A DNA stretch of 64,000 nucleotides from Atopobiaceae bacterium (GCA_902834555.1 CADFJN010000005.1:62001-126000); one strand, 5' to 3'; positions 8,575-17,382 are shown, numbered from the stretch's first letter. Numbers and translations are program-made. The notes: generated by a model from the sequence alone, not told the origin.

Positions 8575-9573
8575 ATGCGTGAGGTCAGTAATGTGCTGGT
8601 GAAGATACCCGTTACCGAGGAGGAGGCCACGGCGATGAGGGCTGCTGCGCCAGGGGCATCCTTTGACTTTGCGGCACCGGTGGGCGACACGAGCCAGCTC
8701 CCCAAGACGCCAAAGCTGCACATTAGCACCGCGCGGGTTGCCCAGGCGGATGTCATTCTCGGCAACGTGGCACCGGAGCTTATCGCCGCTTCCTCCCGTC
8801 TCCAGTGGATTCAACTGGGGTCGGCTGGGTTCGAAGCGTACCTTGCGCCCGGCGTGCTTGCGCCATCGACCATCGTGACCAACGGCACGGGGGCTTACGG
8901 ACCGGCTGTGGCAGAGCACGCATTTGCTATGCTCCTCTCGCTCATGAAGCGTCTGCCAGCCTACTGGGATGACCAACGTGACCATGTGTGGTCGGACGAG
9001 GGGATGGTATCGACCCTGTCGGGTGCACACGTTCTGGTCCTTGGTGCAGGTGATATTGGTCGCTGCTTTGGGCGGCTCTGCAGGGCGGTTGGGGCTACGT
9101 GCGTTGGTGTGAGAAGGCATCTTCCTCGTAACGAATCCCCAGCGGACGCGCAGGCTTTCGAGCGGGTTGTGACCAAGGATGCGCTTGCGCGGGAGCTGCC
9201 CAAGGCAGATGTGGTTGCCGGCTTCCTGCCCAGCTCGGATGAGACGCGGGGCCTTGTGGGCGAAGAGTTTCTCGGCAGCATGAAGACCGGTGCGTACCTG
9301 GTGAACGCCGGCCGAGGCGACCTCATTGACCAGGTGGCATTGCGTGCTGCCTTGCAGGAGGGCAGGCTAGCGGGTGCGGCGCTGGACGTCACAACTCCCG
9401 AGCCGCTCCCAGCCAATGATCCCCTGTGGGATGCGCCCAACCTCATCATCACGCCGCACGTAGCCGGCTTTTGGCACCTGCACTCAACGCTCGAGCGCGT
9501 GGTAGCCCTGGCGACAGAGAATCTTAAGCGCTACGTAAGGGGCGAGAGTCTCAAGAACGTCGTTCGTGGCTGA
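8575..9573 (+). CDS. D-2-hydroxyacid dehydrogenase family protein
   Basis: 332 residues. This NAD(P)-dependent family reduces 2-keto acids or oxidises D-2-hydroxyacids; the substrate cannot be told from sequence. The Rossmann motif GAGDIG is at 157-162. The late signature VNAGRGDLIDQ carries the catalytic Arg region, the acidic residue is in TTPEPL, and the catalytic His is in ITPHVAGFW. The RBS is GGGGAGAG before ATG 8575. The gene is co-directional but lies behind the rplX terminator and ahead of another non-ribosomal gene, so it interrupts the S10-spc gene string. Confidence 0.88.
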   Translation: MREVSNVLVKIPVTEEEATAMRAAAPGASFDFAAPVGDTSQLPKTPKLHISTARVAQADVILGNVAPELIAASSRLQWIQLGSAGFEAYLAPGVLAPSTIVTNGTGAYGPAVAEHAFAMLLSLMKRLPAYWDDQRDHVWSDEGMVSTLSGAHVLVLGAGDIGRCFGRLCRAVGATCVGVRRHLPRNESPADAQAFERVVTKDALARELPKADVVAGFLPSSDETRGLVGEEFLGSMKTGAYLVNAGRGDLIDQVALRAALQEGRLAGAALDVTTPEPLPANDPLWDAPNLIITPHVAGFWHLHSTLERVVALATENLKRYVRGESLKNVVRG

Positions 9574-9679
9574 GCCAAGCCCTGTATTACTATGAGAGAA
9601 GCCCAAAGGGCCGTGCCCCATTACCCACGGGGCGCGCAGGCATCGGGCGAACGACGCTCGACCAACCGAAAGGAGCGCC

Positions 9680-10414
9680 ATGTACGGATATGGGTACGGG
9701 TACGATAACTACGGCTACGGTAGCCCAAGTTTTGGCATTGGTGCGGCAGGCGGTATCTTTGTGACCCTGGTCGTCATTGGCTTCATTGCCGCCATTGTGC
9801 TTGCTGTGGTTGTATACCGTAAATACGCAAGCGATGGCAACGAGCAGCCCCTGAGCTTCAAGGACAAGAGCACATGGGGGCCTTTCCTGCGCTTCGACAA
9901 GCTCGTGATAGACAAGATCCTAAGGGCGCTCTACATCTTCTGCGCCATCTTCACCGCGTTCTTCTTCCTGGCGCTGGTGCTGGCCAGCCTGGCAGATGGC
10001 ATTGTGGTGTTTCTCATCACGCTTATCATGTGCGCCATCCTCTGCCTGATTATCGAGCTGCTCGAGCGCGTGTCCTTTGAGTCCGTGATGCTGAGCGTCA
10101 TCATCACGCGCAACACTAGCGACATTAAGGGCATGCTGGGGAGCCGCCCCGCATCCGAGCTGCCTCCTGCTGGCCCCGCGCCGCAGCCGCCGTTCCAGCC
10201 TGCGCCCGAGGCGCCGGCACACCACGCGCCGCAGCCGTCCGAGGTGCCCGACCAGCCACAGGGAGCTGCATGCCAGCCTGCGCCTGCCCCTGCACCGGAG
10301 GCGCCAAGCGCCGAGCAGGCGGCCCCTGCCGCGGGTGGTTTCTGCCCCGTGTGCGGTGCGCCCGTCCAGCCAGGCTCTCACTTCTGCCCCGAGTGTGGCA
10401 AGAAGCTCGACTAG
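9680..10414 (+). CDS. Membrane protein with C-terminal zinc ribbon
   Basis: 244 residues. The N terminus is Gly/Tyr-rich (GYGYDNYGYG) before one hydrophobic segment at about 22-45. Two or three more segments follow at about 85-135. A long Pro/Ala-rich linker (about 155-218) leads to a four-cysteine zinc ribbon at the end (C222, C225, C236, C239). It mirrors the protein at 1920-2564, where the ribbon is N-terminal, but the two do not look homologous outside the ribbon. Function is unknown. The RBS AAAGGAG precedes ATG 9680. Confidence 0.82.
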   Translation: MYGYGYGYDNYGYGSPSFGIGAAGGIFVTLVVIGFIAAIVLAVVVYRKYASDGNEQPLSFKDKSTWGPFLRFDKLVIDKILRALYIFCAIFTAFFFLALVLASLADGIVVFLITLIMCAILCLIIELLERVSFESVMLSVIITRNTSDIKGMLGSRPASELPPAGPAPQPPFQPAPEAPAHHAPQPSEVPDQPQGAACQPAPAPAPEAPSAEQAAPAAGGFCPVCGAPVQPGSHFCPECGKKLD

Positions 10415-10451
10415 CCAGACGGTCCGAACGTCCGGGCTTCATTAGTGCAAG

Positions 10452-10484
10452 GACCCCTTTCCGCCGCGCGGGGAGGGGTCTCTC
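10452..10484 (+). terminator. Terminator after the second zinc-ribbon gene
   Basis: GACCCCT at 10452-10458 pairs with AGGGGTC at 10474-10480, with TTCC/GGGG extending the stem, and is followed by TCTCGTGTT. It isolates the two inserted genes from rplE. Confidence 0.7.
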
Positions 10485-10565
10485 GTGTTGATACTGAGGA
10501 GAATTTCTCAGCGACAAAACCAGCAAACTTGAGGGCTGGCAGAAAAGTGCCGGAAACACTATGAT

Positions 10566-10594
10566 TTGACCTTGCGTCGCTAGGCAGGGACTAT
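10566..10594 (+). promoter_or_regulatory. Candidate promoter for the rplE operon
   Basis: TTGACC at 10566-10571 is separated by 17 bp from GACTAT at 10589-10594. This would give a leader of about 95 nt before rplE. It is supported by the terminator just upstream, since the essential downstream genes need a promoter here. Confidence 0.45.
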
Positions 10595-10692
10595 GCTGTC
10601 TCGCGGTGTAGATACTGGCTCCTGGGACTGCCACCCCAGGGGGTGCGAGAAAGAAACCCCGCACGTAAACCACCAAGATTTAAGGAGTGAAC

Positions 10693-11253
10693 ATGGCAGA
10701 AGAGAAGTACGTGCCCCGCCTCAAGCAGAAGTACTACGACGAGGTTCGCGACGAGCTGCAGAAGCAGTTCAACTACGGCAACGTCATGCAGATCCCTCGC
10801 TTCGAGAAGATCGTCGTGAACATGGGCGTTGGCGAGGCCGCAACCGATTCCAAGGCAATCGACGGCGCCATCGCTGACCTGCGTGCAATCACCGGCCAGC
10901 AGCCGCTCGTCACGCACGCCCGTAAGTCTATCGCGACCTTCCACCTGCGCGCCGGCCAGGCCATTGGCGCCAAGGTCACCCTTCGTGGCGACCGTATGTG
11001 GGAGTTCCTCGACCGCCTCATCGCAGTCGCCATCCCGCGTATCCGCGACTTCCGTGGCCTCTCGCCCAAGAGCTTCGACGGCCGCGGCAACTACTCCATG
11101 GGCGTCACTGAGCAGCTGATCTTCCCCGAGATTGACTTCGACAAGATCGACCGCACGCGCGGCATGGACATCACCATCGTGACCACCGCTCCCACCGACG
11201 AGGAGGGCAAGGCACTTCTCGACGCCCTCCACTTCCCGTTCAAGGCGGAGTAG
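10693..11253 (+). CDS. rplE: 50S ribosomal protein L5 (uL5)
   Basis: 186 residues from ATG 10693, 5 bases after AAGGAG; a GTG at 10687 lies inside the RBS. L5 binds 5S rRNA in the central protuberance. IPRFEKIVVNMGVGEA and RDFRGLSPKSFDGRGNYSMG are diagnostic. It heads the second half of the ribosomal cluster, which runs to secY. Confidence 0.96.
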   Translation: MAEEKYVPRLKQKYYDEVRDELQKQFNYGNVMQIPRFEKIVVNMGVGEAATDSKAIDGAIADLRAITGQQPLVTHARKSIATFHLRAGQAIGAKVTLRGDRMWEFLDRLIAVAIPRIRDFRGLSPKSFDGRGNYSMGVTEQLIFPEIDFDKIDRTRGMDITIVTTAPTDEEGKALLDALHFPFKAE

Positions 11254-11274
11254 GCCAAACCATCGCAATGACCT

Positions 11275-11296
11275 CGCCCGGGATGTCCCCGGGCGG
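11275..11296 (+). other. Intercistronic hairpin between rplE and rpsN
   Basis: CGCCCGG at 11275-11281 pairs with the CCGGGCG segment ending at 11295. It has no T tract. It resembles the hairpin before rplB and is probably an mRNA stability or processing element. Confidence 0.4.
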
Positions 11297-11322
11297 TCAA
11301 GATGCACTATGAAGGAGGATTT

Positions 11323-11508
11323 GTGGCTAAGACATCGATGATCGTCAAGGCGAACCGCGAGCCGAAGTTCTCGACGCGCAAGCAGAACCGCTGCCAGCGT
11401 TGTGGGCGTCCCCACTCCGTCTATCGCAAGTTCGGTCTCTGCCGTGTCTGCTTCCGCGAGCTGGCGAGCAAGGGCGAGCTTCCTGGCGTCCGCAAGGCAA
11501 GCTGGTAG
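11323..11508 (+). CDS. rpsZ: 30S ribosomal protein S14, type Z (uS14, zinc form)
   Basis: 61 residues from GTG 11323, the exact length of the zinc-binding form. The cysteines of CQRCG and CRVCF form the zinc site. S14 completes the 30S head. The RBS GAAGGAGG sits 6-8 bases before the GTG; an in-frame ATG at 11302 lies upstream of the RBS and is rejected as start. Confidence 0.95.
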   Translation: MAKTSMIVKANREPKFSTRKQNRCQRCGRPHSVYRKFGLCRVCFRELASKGELPGVRKASW

Positions 11509-11595
11509 GGCGCAGGGCTCTGGCGTCCAGGCGCCCATGCCATGGGTTTGGGCGAACCGGACACGCAGTTTCATCATGACGAAGGAGAAGGATCA

Positions 11596-11994
11596 ATGAA
11601 GATTACCGATCCCATTTCAGACATGCTGACGCGCATCCGCAACGCGAACTCAGCGGGCAAGGCCGAGGTCTCCATGCCCTCGACCAAGGTGCTCGTCGAG
11701 ATCGCTCGCGTCATCAAGGAGGAGGGCTACATCGAGGGCTACGAGGTGGAGGACACCAAGCCCCAGAAGACCCTTCACATCACGCTTAAGTACGGCAACA
11801 GGCGCGCCCGCGTCATCCGCGGCATCCGTCGCATCTCCAAGCCGGGCCTTCGCATCTACTCCCAGGCGGACAAGCTTCCCCGCGTCCTGGGTGGCCTCGG
11901 CACTGCCGTTATCTCTACTTCCAAGGGCATGATGTGCGACCGCGACGCCCGCAAGCTCGGCGTCGGCGGCGAGGTCATCGCCTACATCTGGTAA
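11596..11994 (+). CDS. rpsH: 30S ribosomal protein S8 (uS8)
   Basis: 132 residues from ATG 11596 (MKITDPISDMLTRIRNAN), with GAAGGAG upstream. S8 is a central-domain 16S binder and the spc-operon repressor in E. coli. The C-terminal STSKGMMCDRDARKLGVGGE is the family signature. Confidence 0.96.
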   Translation: MKITDPISDMLTRIRNANSAGKAEVSMPSTKVLVEIARVIKEEGYIEGYEVEDTKPQKTLHITLKYGNRRARVIRGIRRISKPGLRIYSQADKLPRVLGGLGTAVISTSKGMMCDRDARKLGVGGEVIAYIW

Positions 11995-12025
11995 AACTCC
12001 CGCTGAATCAAGATAGGAGGAGACA

Positions 12026-12562
12026 ATGTCTCGTATTGGTAAGAAGCCTGTCCAGATTCCGGCTGGAGTCACGGTGACCATCGACGGCACCACCGTCTCG
12101 GCCAAGGGCAGCAAGGGTGAGCTCACCCGCACCTTCTCTGAGCTTGTGAGCATCGCCCTGGACGGTGACGTCCTCACGGTCTCCCGCGTTGACGAGTCCA
12201 AGGAGTCCAACGCTCAGCAGGGCCTCGTCCGCACCCTCATCCACAACATGGTCGTTGGCGTCTCCGAGGGCTTCGAGAAGAAGCTCGAGCTCACGGGCGT
12301 TGGCTATCGTGCCGCGCTCAAGGGCAAGGACCTCGACCTCTCCCTCGGCTACTCGCACCCCGTCATCTTCGCTTGCCCCGAGAACATCTCGTTCGAGGTG
12401 CCCGACAACACCCACATTACGGTGAAGGGCATTTCCAAGGAGCAGGTTGGCCAGGTTGCCGCCGAGATTCGCGAGAAGCGTCCGCCCGAGCCGTACAAGG
12501 GCAAGGGTATCCACTACGAGGGCGAGCACATCCGCCGCAAGCTCGGCAAGGCCGCCAAGTAG
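12026..12562 (+). CDS. rplF: 50S ribosomal protein L6 (uL6)
   Basis: 178 residues with the tandem L6 domains. SRIGKKPVQIPAGV opens the protein, and RPPEPYKGKGIHYEGEHIRR closes the second domain. L6 lies near the factor-binding site. RBS AGGAGGAG. Confidence 0.96.
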   Translation: MSRIGKKPVQIPAGVTVTIDGTTVSAKGSKGELTRTFSELVSIALDGDVLTVSRVDESKESNAQQGLVRTLIHNMVVGVSEGFEKKLELTGVGYRAALKGKDLDLSLGYSHPVIFACPENISFEVPDNTHITVKGISKEQVGQVAAEIREKRPPEPYKGKGIHYEGEHIRRKLGKAAK

Positions 12563-12622
12563 TAATAGGACCAGGCACAAGACCATCACCCCGTCAGGTG
12601 GTGGCGTGACTAAGGAGAAGGA

Positions 12623-12991
12623 ATGAACAAGTATCAGAAGAAGGCAGCTGGCCTCGCGCGTCGCAAGCGTCGCGTCCGCGCCAAGATCTTCGGTACCCCA
12701 GAGCGTCCCCGCCTCTGCGTGCACCGCACCAACGCCAACATCTATGCACAGGTCATCGATGACACCGAGGGCAAGACGCTCTGCTCTGCCTCGACCCTCG
12801 ACCCCGAGTTCCGCGCTACCGGAAAGGTGGGCTCCAACAAGGAGGCCGCCGCGTTCGTGGGCGAGCTCGTTGGCAAGCGCGCCATCGAGAAGGGCATCAC
12901 CACGGTGAGGTTCGACCGTGGCGGCCGTATCTATCACGGCCGTGTCCAGGCTCTGGCAGACGGTGCCCGCAGCGCGGGCCTGAAGTTCTAG
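12623..12991 (+). CDS. rplR: 50S ribosomal protein L18 (uL18)
   Basis: 122 residues; a 5S rRNA-binding partner of L5. RPRLCVHRTNANIYAQVIDD and the C-terminal YHGRVQALADGARSAGLKF are characteristic. It is followed after 9 bases by rpsE, whose RBS overlaps the rplR stop region. Confidence 0.96.
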   Translation: MNKYQKKAAGLARRKRRVRAKIFGTPERPRLCVHRTNANIYAQVIDDTEGKTLCSASTLDPEFRATGKVGSNKEAAAFVGELVGKRAIEKGITTVRFDRGGRIYHGRVQALADGARSAGLKF

Positions 12992-13000
12992 GAGGATTCA

Positions 13001-13522
13001 ATGGCACGTGATCGTAAGCGCCAGCAGGACACGGACCTTCAGGAGCGCGTCGTCTACATCCACCGCGTCTCCAAGACCGTCAAGGGCGGCCGTCGCATGT
13101 CCCTCGTGGCTCTCGTCGTCGTTGGTGACGGCAAGGGTACCGTGGGCCTGGGCATGGGTCGCTCCACTGAGGTGCCCCTGGCAATCCAGAAGGGCGTCGA
13201 GGACGCCAAGAAGAACATGTTCAAGGTTCCCGTTACCGCCGAGGGCAGCGTGCCCCACACGGTCGAGGGCCACTACGGCGCCGGGCGCGTTCTCATCAAG
13301 CCGGCTATCGAGGGTACCGGCGTCATCGCCGGTGGCCCTGTCCGCCCGCTCTTCGAGCTCGCCGGCATCACCAACGTTCTCTCTAAGTCCCTGGGCACCG
13401 ATAACGCCATGAACATCATCAAGGCGGCTGCCGAGGGCCTGAAGGAGCTCTCCAGCCCCCAGGAGACCGCCGAGCGCCGTGGCATCACCGTCTCCGAGAT
13501 GTTCGTCGGGAAGGAGAACTAG
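13001..13522 (+). CDS. rpsE: 30S ribosomal protein S5 (uS5)
   Basis: 173 residues. S5 contributes to decoding fidelity and the mRNA entry site. The N-terminal dsRBD-like part (ERVVYIHRVSKTVKGGRRM) and the C-terminal GGPVRPLFELAGITNVLSKS match the family. RBS AGGAGG. The gap to rpmD is 2 bases. Confidence 0.96.
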   Translation: MARDRKRQQDTDLQERVVYIHRVSKTVKGGRRMSLVALVVVGDGKGTVGLGMGRSTEVPLAIQKGVEDAKKNMFKVPVTAEGSVPHTVEGHYGAGRVLIKPAIEGTGVIAGGPVRPLFELAGITNVLSKSLGTDNAMNIIKAAAEGLKELSSPQETAERRGITVSEMFVGKEN

Positions 13523-13524
13523 CG

Positions 13525-13713
13525 ATGGCAGAGAAGAAGCTCACCGTCACCCTCGTCCGCAGCGCCGTGACGCAGGTGAAGAAGGACCAGACGGCCACCT
13601 GCCGTGCCATGGGCCTTCGCAAGATCGGCGACGTCGCCGTCCTGCCCGACAACCCCAGCGTCCGAGGCATGATCTTCAAGGTCAAGCACCTCGTGACCGT
13701 TGAAGAGAACTAG
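13525..13713 (+). CDS. rpmD: 50S ribosomal protein L30 (uL30)
   Basis: 62 residues. It is a small protein with LTVTLVRSAVTQVKKDQTAT and the GLRKIGDVAVLPDNPSVRGM segment typical of bacterial L30. It is tightly packed between rpsE and rplO. Confidence 0.94.
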   Translation: MAEKKLTVTLVRSAVTQVKKDQTATCRAMGLRKIGDVAVLPDNPSVRGMIFKVKHLVTVEEN

Positions 13714-13724
13714 GAGTCATCCAA

Positions 13725-14174
13725 ATGCAGCTCAATGATCTGCGCCCCGCAGAGGGCTCCAGGAAGAACCGCAAGCGCATCGGCCGCGGCAACTCTTCCG
13801 GCCACGGCACCACCGCTGGTCGCGGCACCAAGGGCCAGCTCTCCCGCTCTGGCGGCGGCAAGGGCGCCGGCTTCGAGGGCGGCCAGCAGCCGCTCGCCAT
13901 GCGTCTTCCTAAGCTCCCCGGCTTCAGGAACCCCAACCGCGTCGAGTATGCGCCCGTGAACGTTGCCCGCCTCCAGGAGGTCTTCGAGGACGGTGACACC
14001 GTCGACGCCGACTCCCTGGTTGCCAAGGGCGTCATCAAGCGCGCCTATGTTCCCGTGAAGGTCCTCGGTGACGGCGAGCTCACCAAGAAGCTCACTGTCA
14101 AGGTGGACAAGGTTTCCGCCTCGGCCAAGACCAAGATTGAGGCGGCCGGAGGAAAGGTCGAGCCGGCGTGCTAA
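13725..14174 (+). CDS. rplO: 50S ribosomal protein L15 (uL15)
   Basis: 149 residues. The Gly/Arg-rich N terminus (RPAEGSRKNRKRIGRGNSSG) threads into 23S rRNA; the globular C terminus ends AGGKVEPAC. It overlaps secY by 7 bases, so secY translation is coupled to it. Confidence 0.96.
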   Translation: MQLNDLRPAEGSRKNRKRIGRGNSSGHGTTAGRGTKGQLSRSGGGKGAGFEGGQQPLAMRLPKLPGFRNPNRVEYAPVNVARLQEVFEDGDTVDADSLVAKGVIKRAYVPVKVLGDGELTKKLTVKVDKVSASAKTKIEAAGGKVEPAC

Positions 14175-15445
14175 ACGGAATCGCCAACGCTTTCCGAGTG
14201 CCGGAACTGAGGAAGAAGATCCTCCTCACTGTGGGGATCCTCGTCCTCTACCGCTTCGGTGCGTACCTTCCCGTGCCTGGAGCTCCGTTCCAGGAGATGC
14301 TGAGCGCTTATGCCGCAGGCGTTTCCTCGAGCGGTGCCATGGCAGTGCTCAACCTGTTCTCGGGCGGCGCCCTTTCGCGCATGTCCGTCTTCAGCTTGGG
14401 CATCATGCCCTACATCACTGCCCAGATCATCCTTCAGATGTTCCAGGCAGTGGTGCCCTCGCTGGGAGAGCTTGCCAAGGAGGGGGAGTCGGGTCAGCGT
14501 AAGATTACGCAGTACACCCGTTACCTCACCATTGGCCTTGCGCTTCTTAACGCCATCGCCTATCTCTTTTACTTCAAGAGCTTTGGCGTGTCGTTCTCCC
14601 AGATGGGGATTCCCGAGGCACTTGAGAATGTCATCGTGGTCTTCACGATGCTTGTGGGTGCAGTGATCATCATGTGGCTGGGCGAGGTCATCACCCAGCG
14701 CGGCGTTGGCAACGGCATGTCTCTCATCATCTTCGCGAACATCATGTCTGGCCTGCCCTCGGCGCTCATCTCCTCGGTGACCACCAACGGCAACGCCCTG
14801 CTCACGATTATCACGCTCATCGTGATCATCGCGATCGTACCTCTCATCGTGTATGTGGAGCGCGGCCAGCGCCGCATTCCCGTGCAGTACGCAAAGCGCG
14901 TGGTGGGCCGCAGGGTCATGGGTGGGCAGAACACCTACCTGCCCGTCAAGGTCAACACGGCTGGCGTCGTCCCCATCATCTTCGCCTCTGCCGTGCTGTA
15001 CTTCCCGGCCCAGATCGCCGTGTTCTTCCCTGGTGTGGGCTGGATCCAGGCAGTTGCCAATGCCCTTTCCTCGGGCTGGCTCAACTGGGTTCTTTCGGTT
15101 GTTCTCATTGTGTTCTTCGCTTACTTCTACACCTCGATGGTCTTCAACCCCGAGGAGACAGCTGACCAGCTTCGCAAGCAGGGCGGCTTTATTCCCGGCG
15201 TAAGGCCAGGGGCTGCGACGGCATCGTACATCAAGAGCACGATCGACCACGTTACGCTTCCCGGTGCGCTCTTCATGGCAGTCCTTGCTGTGGTGCCCAC
15301 CATCATCTTCTGGTTCACTAACGACACACTCATCCAGTCGTTTGGCGGGACCTCGGTGCTCATCATGGTTGGCGTGGCCATGGATACCATCGCGTCGCTC
15401 GAGAGCCAACTTAAGATGCACAACTACGAGGGCTTCTTTAAGTAG
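14168..15445 (+). CDS. secY: Protein translocase subunit SecY
   Basis: 425 residues with ten predicted membrane helices; the pore of the Sec translocon. Recognisable parts are the N-terminal helix with GILVLYRFGAYLPVPG, GEVITQRGVGNGMSLIIFAN before TM5, the cytoplasmic QRRIPVQYAKRVVG loop, and FNPEETADQLRKQGGFIPG in the C5 region. The GTG start at 14168 lies inside the end of rplO. A terminator follows before adk. Confidence 0.97.
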   Translation: MLNGIANAFRVPELRKKILLTVGILVLYRFGAYLPVPGAPFQEMLSAYAAGVSSSGAMAVLNLFSGGALSRMSVFSLGIMPYITAQIILQMFQAVVPSLGELAKEGESGQRKITQYTRYLTIGLALLNAIAYLFYFKSFGVSFSQMGIPEALENVIVVFTMLVGAVIIMWLGEVITQRGVGNGMSLIIFANIMSGLPSALISSVTTNGNALLTIITLIVIIAIVPLIVYVERGQRRIPVQYAKRVVGRRVMGGQNTYLPVKVNTAGVVPIIFASAVLYFPAQIAVFFPGVGWIQAVANALSSGWLNWVLSVVLIVFFAYFYTSMVFNPEETADQLRKQGGFIPGVRPGAATASYIKSTIDHVTLPGALFMAVLAVVPTIIFWFTNDTLIQSFGGTSVLIMVGVAMDTIASLESQLKMHNYEGFFK

Positions 15446-15461
15446 GCAATCTGTTGCGCTG

Positions 15462-15490
15462 GGTGCCGGCCGTGGGGCCGGCACCTTTTT
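15462..15490 (+). terminator. Rho-independent terminator or attenuator between secY and adk
   Basis: GGTGCCGGCC at 15462-15471 pairs with GGCCGGCACC at 15476-15485, with five T at 15486-15490. The adk RBS begins 3 bases later, so read-through or a partial terminator must serve adk unless an internal promoter exists. Confidence 0.8.
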
Positions 15491-15505
15491 AGAAGGGGGA
15501 TGCAC

Positions 15506-16132
15506 ATGAACATCGTTCTGCTCGGTGCCCCGGGAGCTGGTAAGGGCACGCAGGCACAGAAGCTCGTCGAGGAGTTTGGCCTCGCCCATATCTCCACGGG
15601 TGACCTCCTGCGCGCGGCCGTCAAGGCTCAGTCGGAGCTTGGTCTTCAGGCCAAGACCTACATGGACGCTGGCAAGCTCGTTCCCGACCAGCTTGTAATT
15701 AACCTTGTCAAGGAGCGTCTTCAGGCCGACGACGCCCAGGCGGGTTTCATCCTTGATGGGTTCCCCCGCAATACCGCTCAGGCTGTGACGCTCGACTCCG
15801 AGCTTGCTGCCATGGAGCGCAACCTTGACGCGGCGCTTCTTGTCGATGTCAAGCCCGACGTCATCGTTAAGCGCCTGAGCTCGCGTCGTACCTGCCGCTC
15901 CTGTGGCTACACTGCTCCTGCTGGCGTTGACGTTTGCCCGCGCTGCGGCGGCGAGATGTATCAGCGCGACGACGACAAGCCTGAGACCATCCAGAAGCGC
16001 CTGGATGTGTACCAGACCCAGACTGCCCCGCTCATCGAGTACTATCGCGGTCACTCGATTCTCAAGGAGGTTGATGGAGACAGGCCAGTCGACGAGGTCT
16101 ATGCCGACGTCAGGGCGCTCCTCACCGCATGA
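15506..16132 (+). CDS. adk: Adenylate kinase
   Basis: 208 residues from ATG 15506, 6 bases after AAGGGGG; an ATG at 15500 abuts the RBS. It catalyses ATP + AMP = 2 ADP. The P-loop is GAPGAGKGTQ and the AMP site is in FILDGFPRN. The LID carries four cysteines, CRSCG and CPRCG, with only 9 residues between the pairs; many zinc-type bacterial Adks have about 16. The LID is therefore short. The stop overlaps map (ATGA). Confidence 0.95.
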   Translation: MNIVLLGAPGAGKGTQAQKLVEEFGLAHISTGDLLRAAVKAQSELGLQAKTYMDAGKLVPDQLVINLVKERLQADDAQAGFILDGFPRNTAQAVTLDSELAAMERNLDAALLVDVKPDVIVKRLSSRRTCRSCGYTAPAGVDVCPRCGGEMYQRDDDKPETIQKRLDVYQTQTAPLIEYYRGHSILKEVDGDRPVDEVYADVRALLTA

Positions 16133-16923
16133 TTCACATCAAGAACTCAGAACAGATTGAACAGATGAAGGCCGCCGGGGCTGTGTCCAAGGCGGCCCTT
16201 CGTCGTGCCGGGGAGATGGTTCGTCCCGGCATTACCACCCGAGAGATCGATCAGGTGGTTGAGAGCTACATTCGTCTCCATGGCGCTACCCCAACGTTTA
16301 AGGGATACAGTGGCTTTCCCGCCAGCATCTGCTCTTCTGTGAACGAGCAGATCGTCCATGGCATCCCTTCTCCTGCTGTTGCTCTCAAAGATGGCGACAT
16401 CATCTCGATCGATACGGGCGCCACGCTTGGCGGCTGGGTGGGGGATAACGCCTGGACGTTCTACGTTGGCAATGTGTCGGACGAGGTAAAGGGTCTCTGC
16501 GAGGTTACTCGCGACTGCCTCAAGGCGGGTATCGAACAGGCTGTTCCCGGCAATCGCCTGGGTGATGTCGGCGCAGCCATTCAGGAGCTTGCCGAGTTGC
16601 ATGGGTACGGCGTGGTGCGCGACTACGTTGGTCATGGCGTGGGCCACGTTATGCACGAGGACCCCAACGTCCCCAACTACGGTAAGCGCGGCCGCGGCGT
16701 TCATCTCCAGGTTGGCATGGTCATCGCCATTGAGCCCATGATCACCCTGGGCTCCTATGACTCGCATACCCTTTCGAACGGTTGGACCGTTGTTACCAAT
16801 GACAACCTTCCTGCCGCTCACTATGAGAACACCATTGCCATCACGAAGGATGGTCCCGTCATCCTCACTACCGACGAGATTGGACCTTGGTGCAGCATGC
16901 AGGGTGGCGAGAAGGACGCCTAG
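16129..16923 (+). CDS. map: Methionine aminopeptidase, type I
   Basis: 264 residues; removes the initiator methionine. Metal ligands are visible in ISIDTGATLGGWVGDNAWT (the two Asp), GHGVGHVMHEDP (His), AIEPM (Glu) and the final Glu region near NTIAITKDGP. It overlaps adk by 4 bases (ATGA), so the two are coupled. Confidence 0.95.
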   Translation: MIHIKNSEQIEQMKAAGAVSKAALRRAGEMVRPGITTREIDQVVESYIRLHGATPTFKGYSGFPASICSSVNEQIVHGIPSPAVALKDGDIISIDTGATLGGWVGDNAWTFYVGNVSDEVKGLCEVTRDCLKAGIEQAVPGNRLGDVGAAIQELAELHGYGVVRDYVGHGVGHVMHEDPNVPNYGKRGRGVHLQVGMVIAIEPMITLGSYDSHTLSNGWTVVTNDNLPAAHYENTIAITKDGPVILTTDEIGPWCSMQGGEKDA

Positions 16924-16945
16924 CGCCCTTCTCGCAGATAAAATG

Positions 16946-16980
16946 CGTCCACGTTGTGCGATTTAAGTGCAACGTGGACG
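16946..16980 (+). terminator. Inverted repeat between map and infA
   Basis: CGTCCACGTTG at 16946-16956 and CAACGTGGACG at 16970-16980 are perfect 11-bp complements around a 13-base loop, followed by TTTGTG. It is probably a terminator for map; its right arm also overlaps the candidate -35 of infA. Confidence 0.6.
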
Positions 16981-17003
16981 TTTGTGAGGATTTTAGGTAA
17001 GAT
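16975..17003 (+). promoter_or_regulatory. Candidate promoter for infA and the alpha operon
   Basis: TGGACG at 16975-16980 and TAAGAT at 16998-17003 have a 17-bp spacer. The -35 overlaps the inverted repeat downstream of map. Confidence 0.4.
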
Positions 17004-17038
17004 ATTTGGTCGCTGTCACAGCGTTGAGAGGGTTGAAT

Positions 17039-17257
17039 TTGAGCAAACAGGATGCAATCGAGCTTGAGGGCAAGGTCATCGAGCCGCTGCCTAACGCCAT
17101 GTTCAACGTCGAGCTTGAGAACGGTAAGACCATCCTCTGCACCATCTCGGGGAAGATTCGGATGAACTACATCAGGATTCTTCCCGGAGACAAGGTCGTG
17201 GTGGAGATTTCGCCGTATGACCTCACGAGAGGCCGCATCACCTACCGTTACAAGTAG
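17039..17257 (+). CDS. infA: Translation initiation factor IF-1
   Basis: 72 residues from a TTG start at 17039, the canonical IF-1 length (MSKQDAIELEGKV). It is an OB-fold protein that blocks the A site during initiation. KIRMNYIRILPGDKVVVE and the SPYDLTRGRITYRYK end are diagnostic. The RBS GAGAGGG lies 6 bases upstream. Earlier in-frame starts would add residues not found in IF-1. Confidence 0.95.
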   Translation: MSKQDAIELEGKVIEPLPNAMFNVELENGKTILCTISGKIRMNYIRILPGDKVVVEISPYDLTRGRITYRYK

Positions 17258-17382
17258 GCGCTGCGCACAACGATCGGTTATTCACGCCTGCGGCTGGGCG
17301 ATGAGATAGAGTGCCAGGCAGCACCACCTGCCAGGCCAGATGTACTACCAGTACAGGTACTGTCTACTGGAAGGAAAGACAC

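Noticed and set aside
14171..16054. 627-codon open frame on the minus strand across secY and adk
   Set aside because: It is the mirror frame of highly conserved genes in GC-rich DNA and has a composition (His, Leu, Asp, Gly-rich) typical of such shadows. No domain or RBS is visible.
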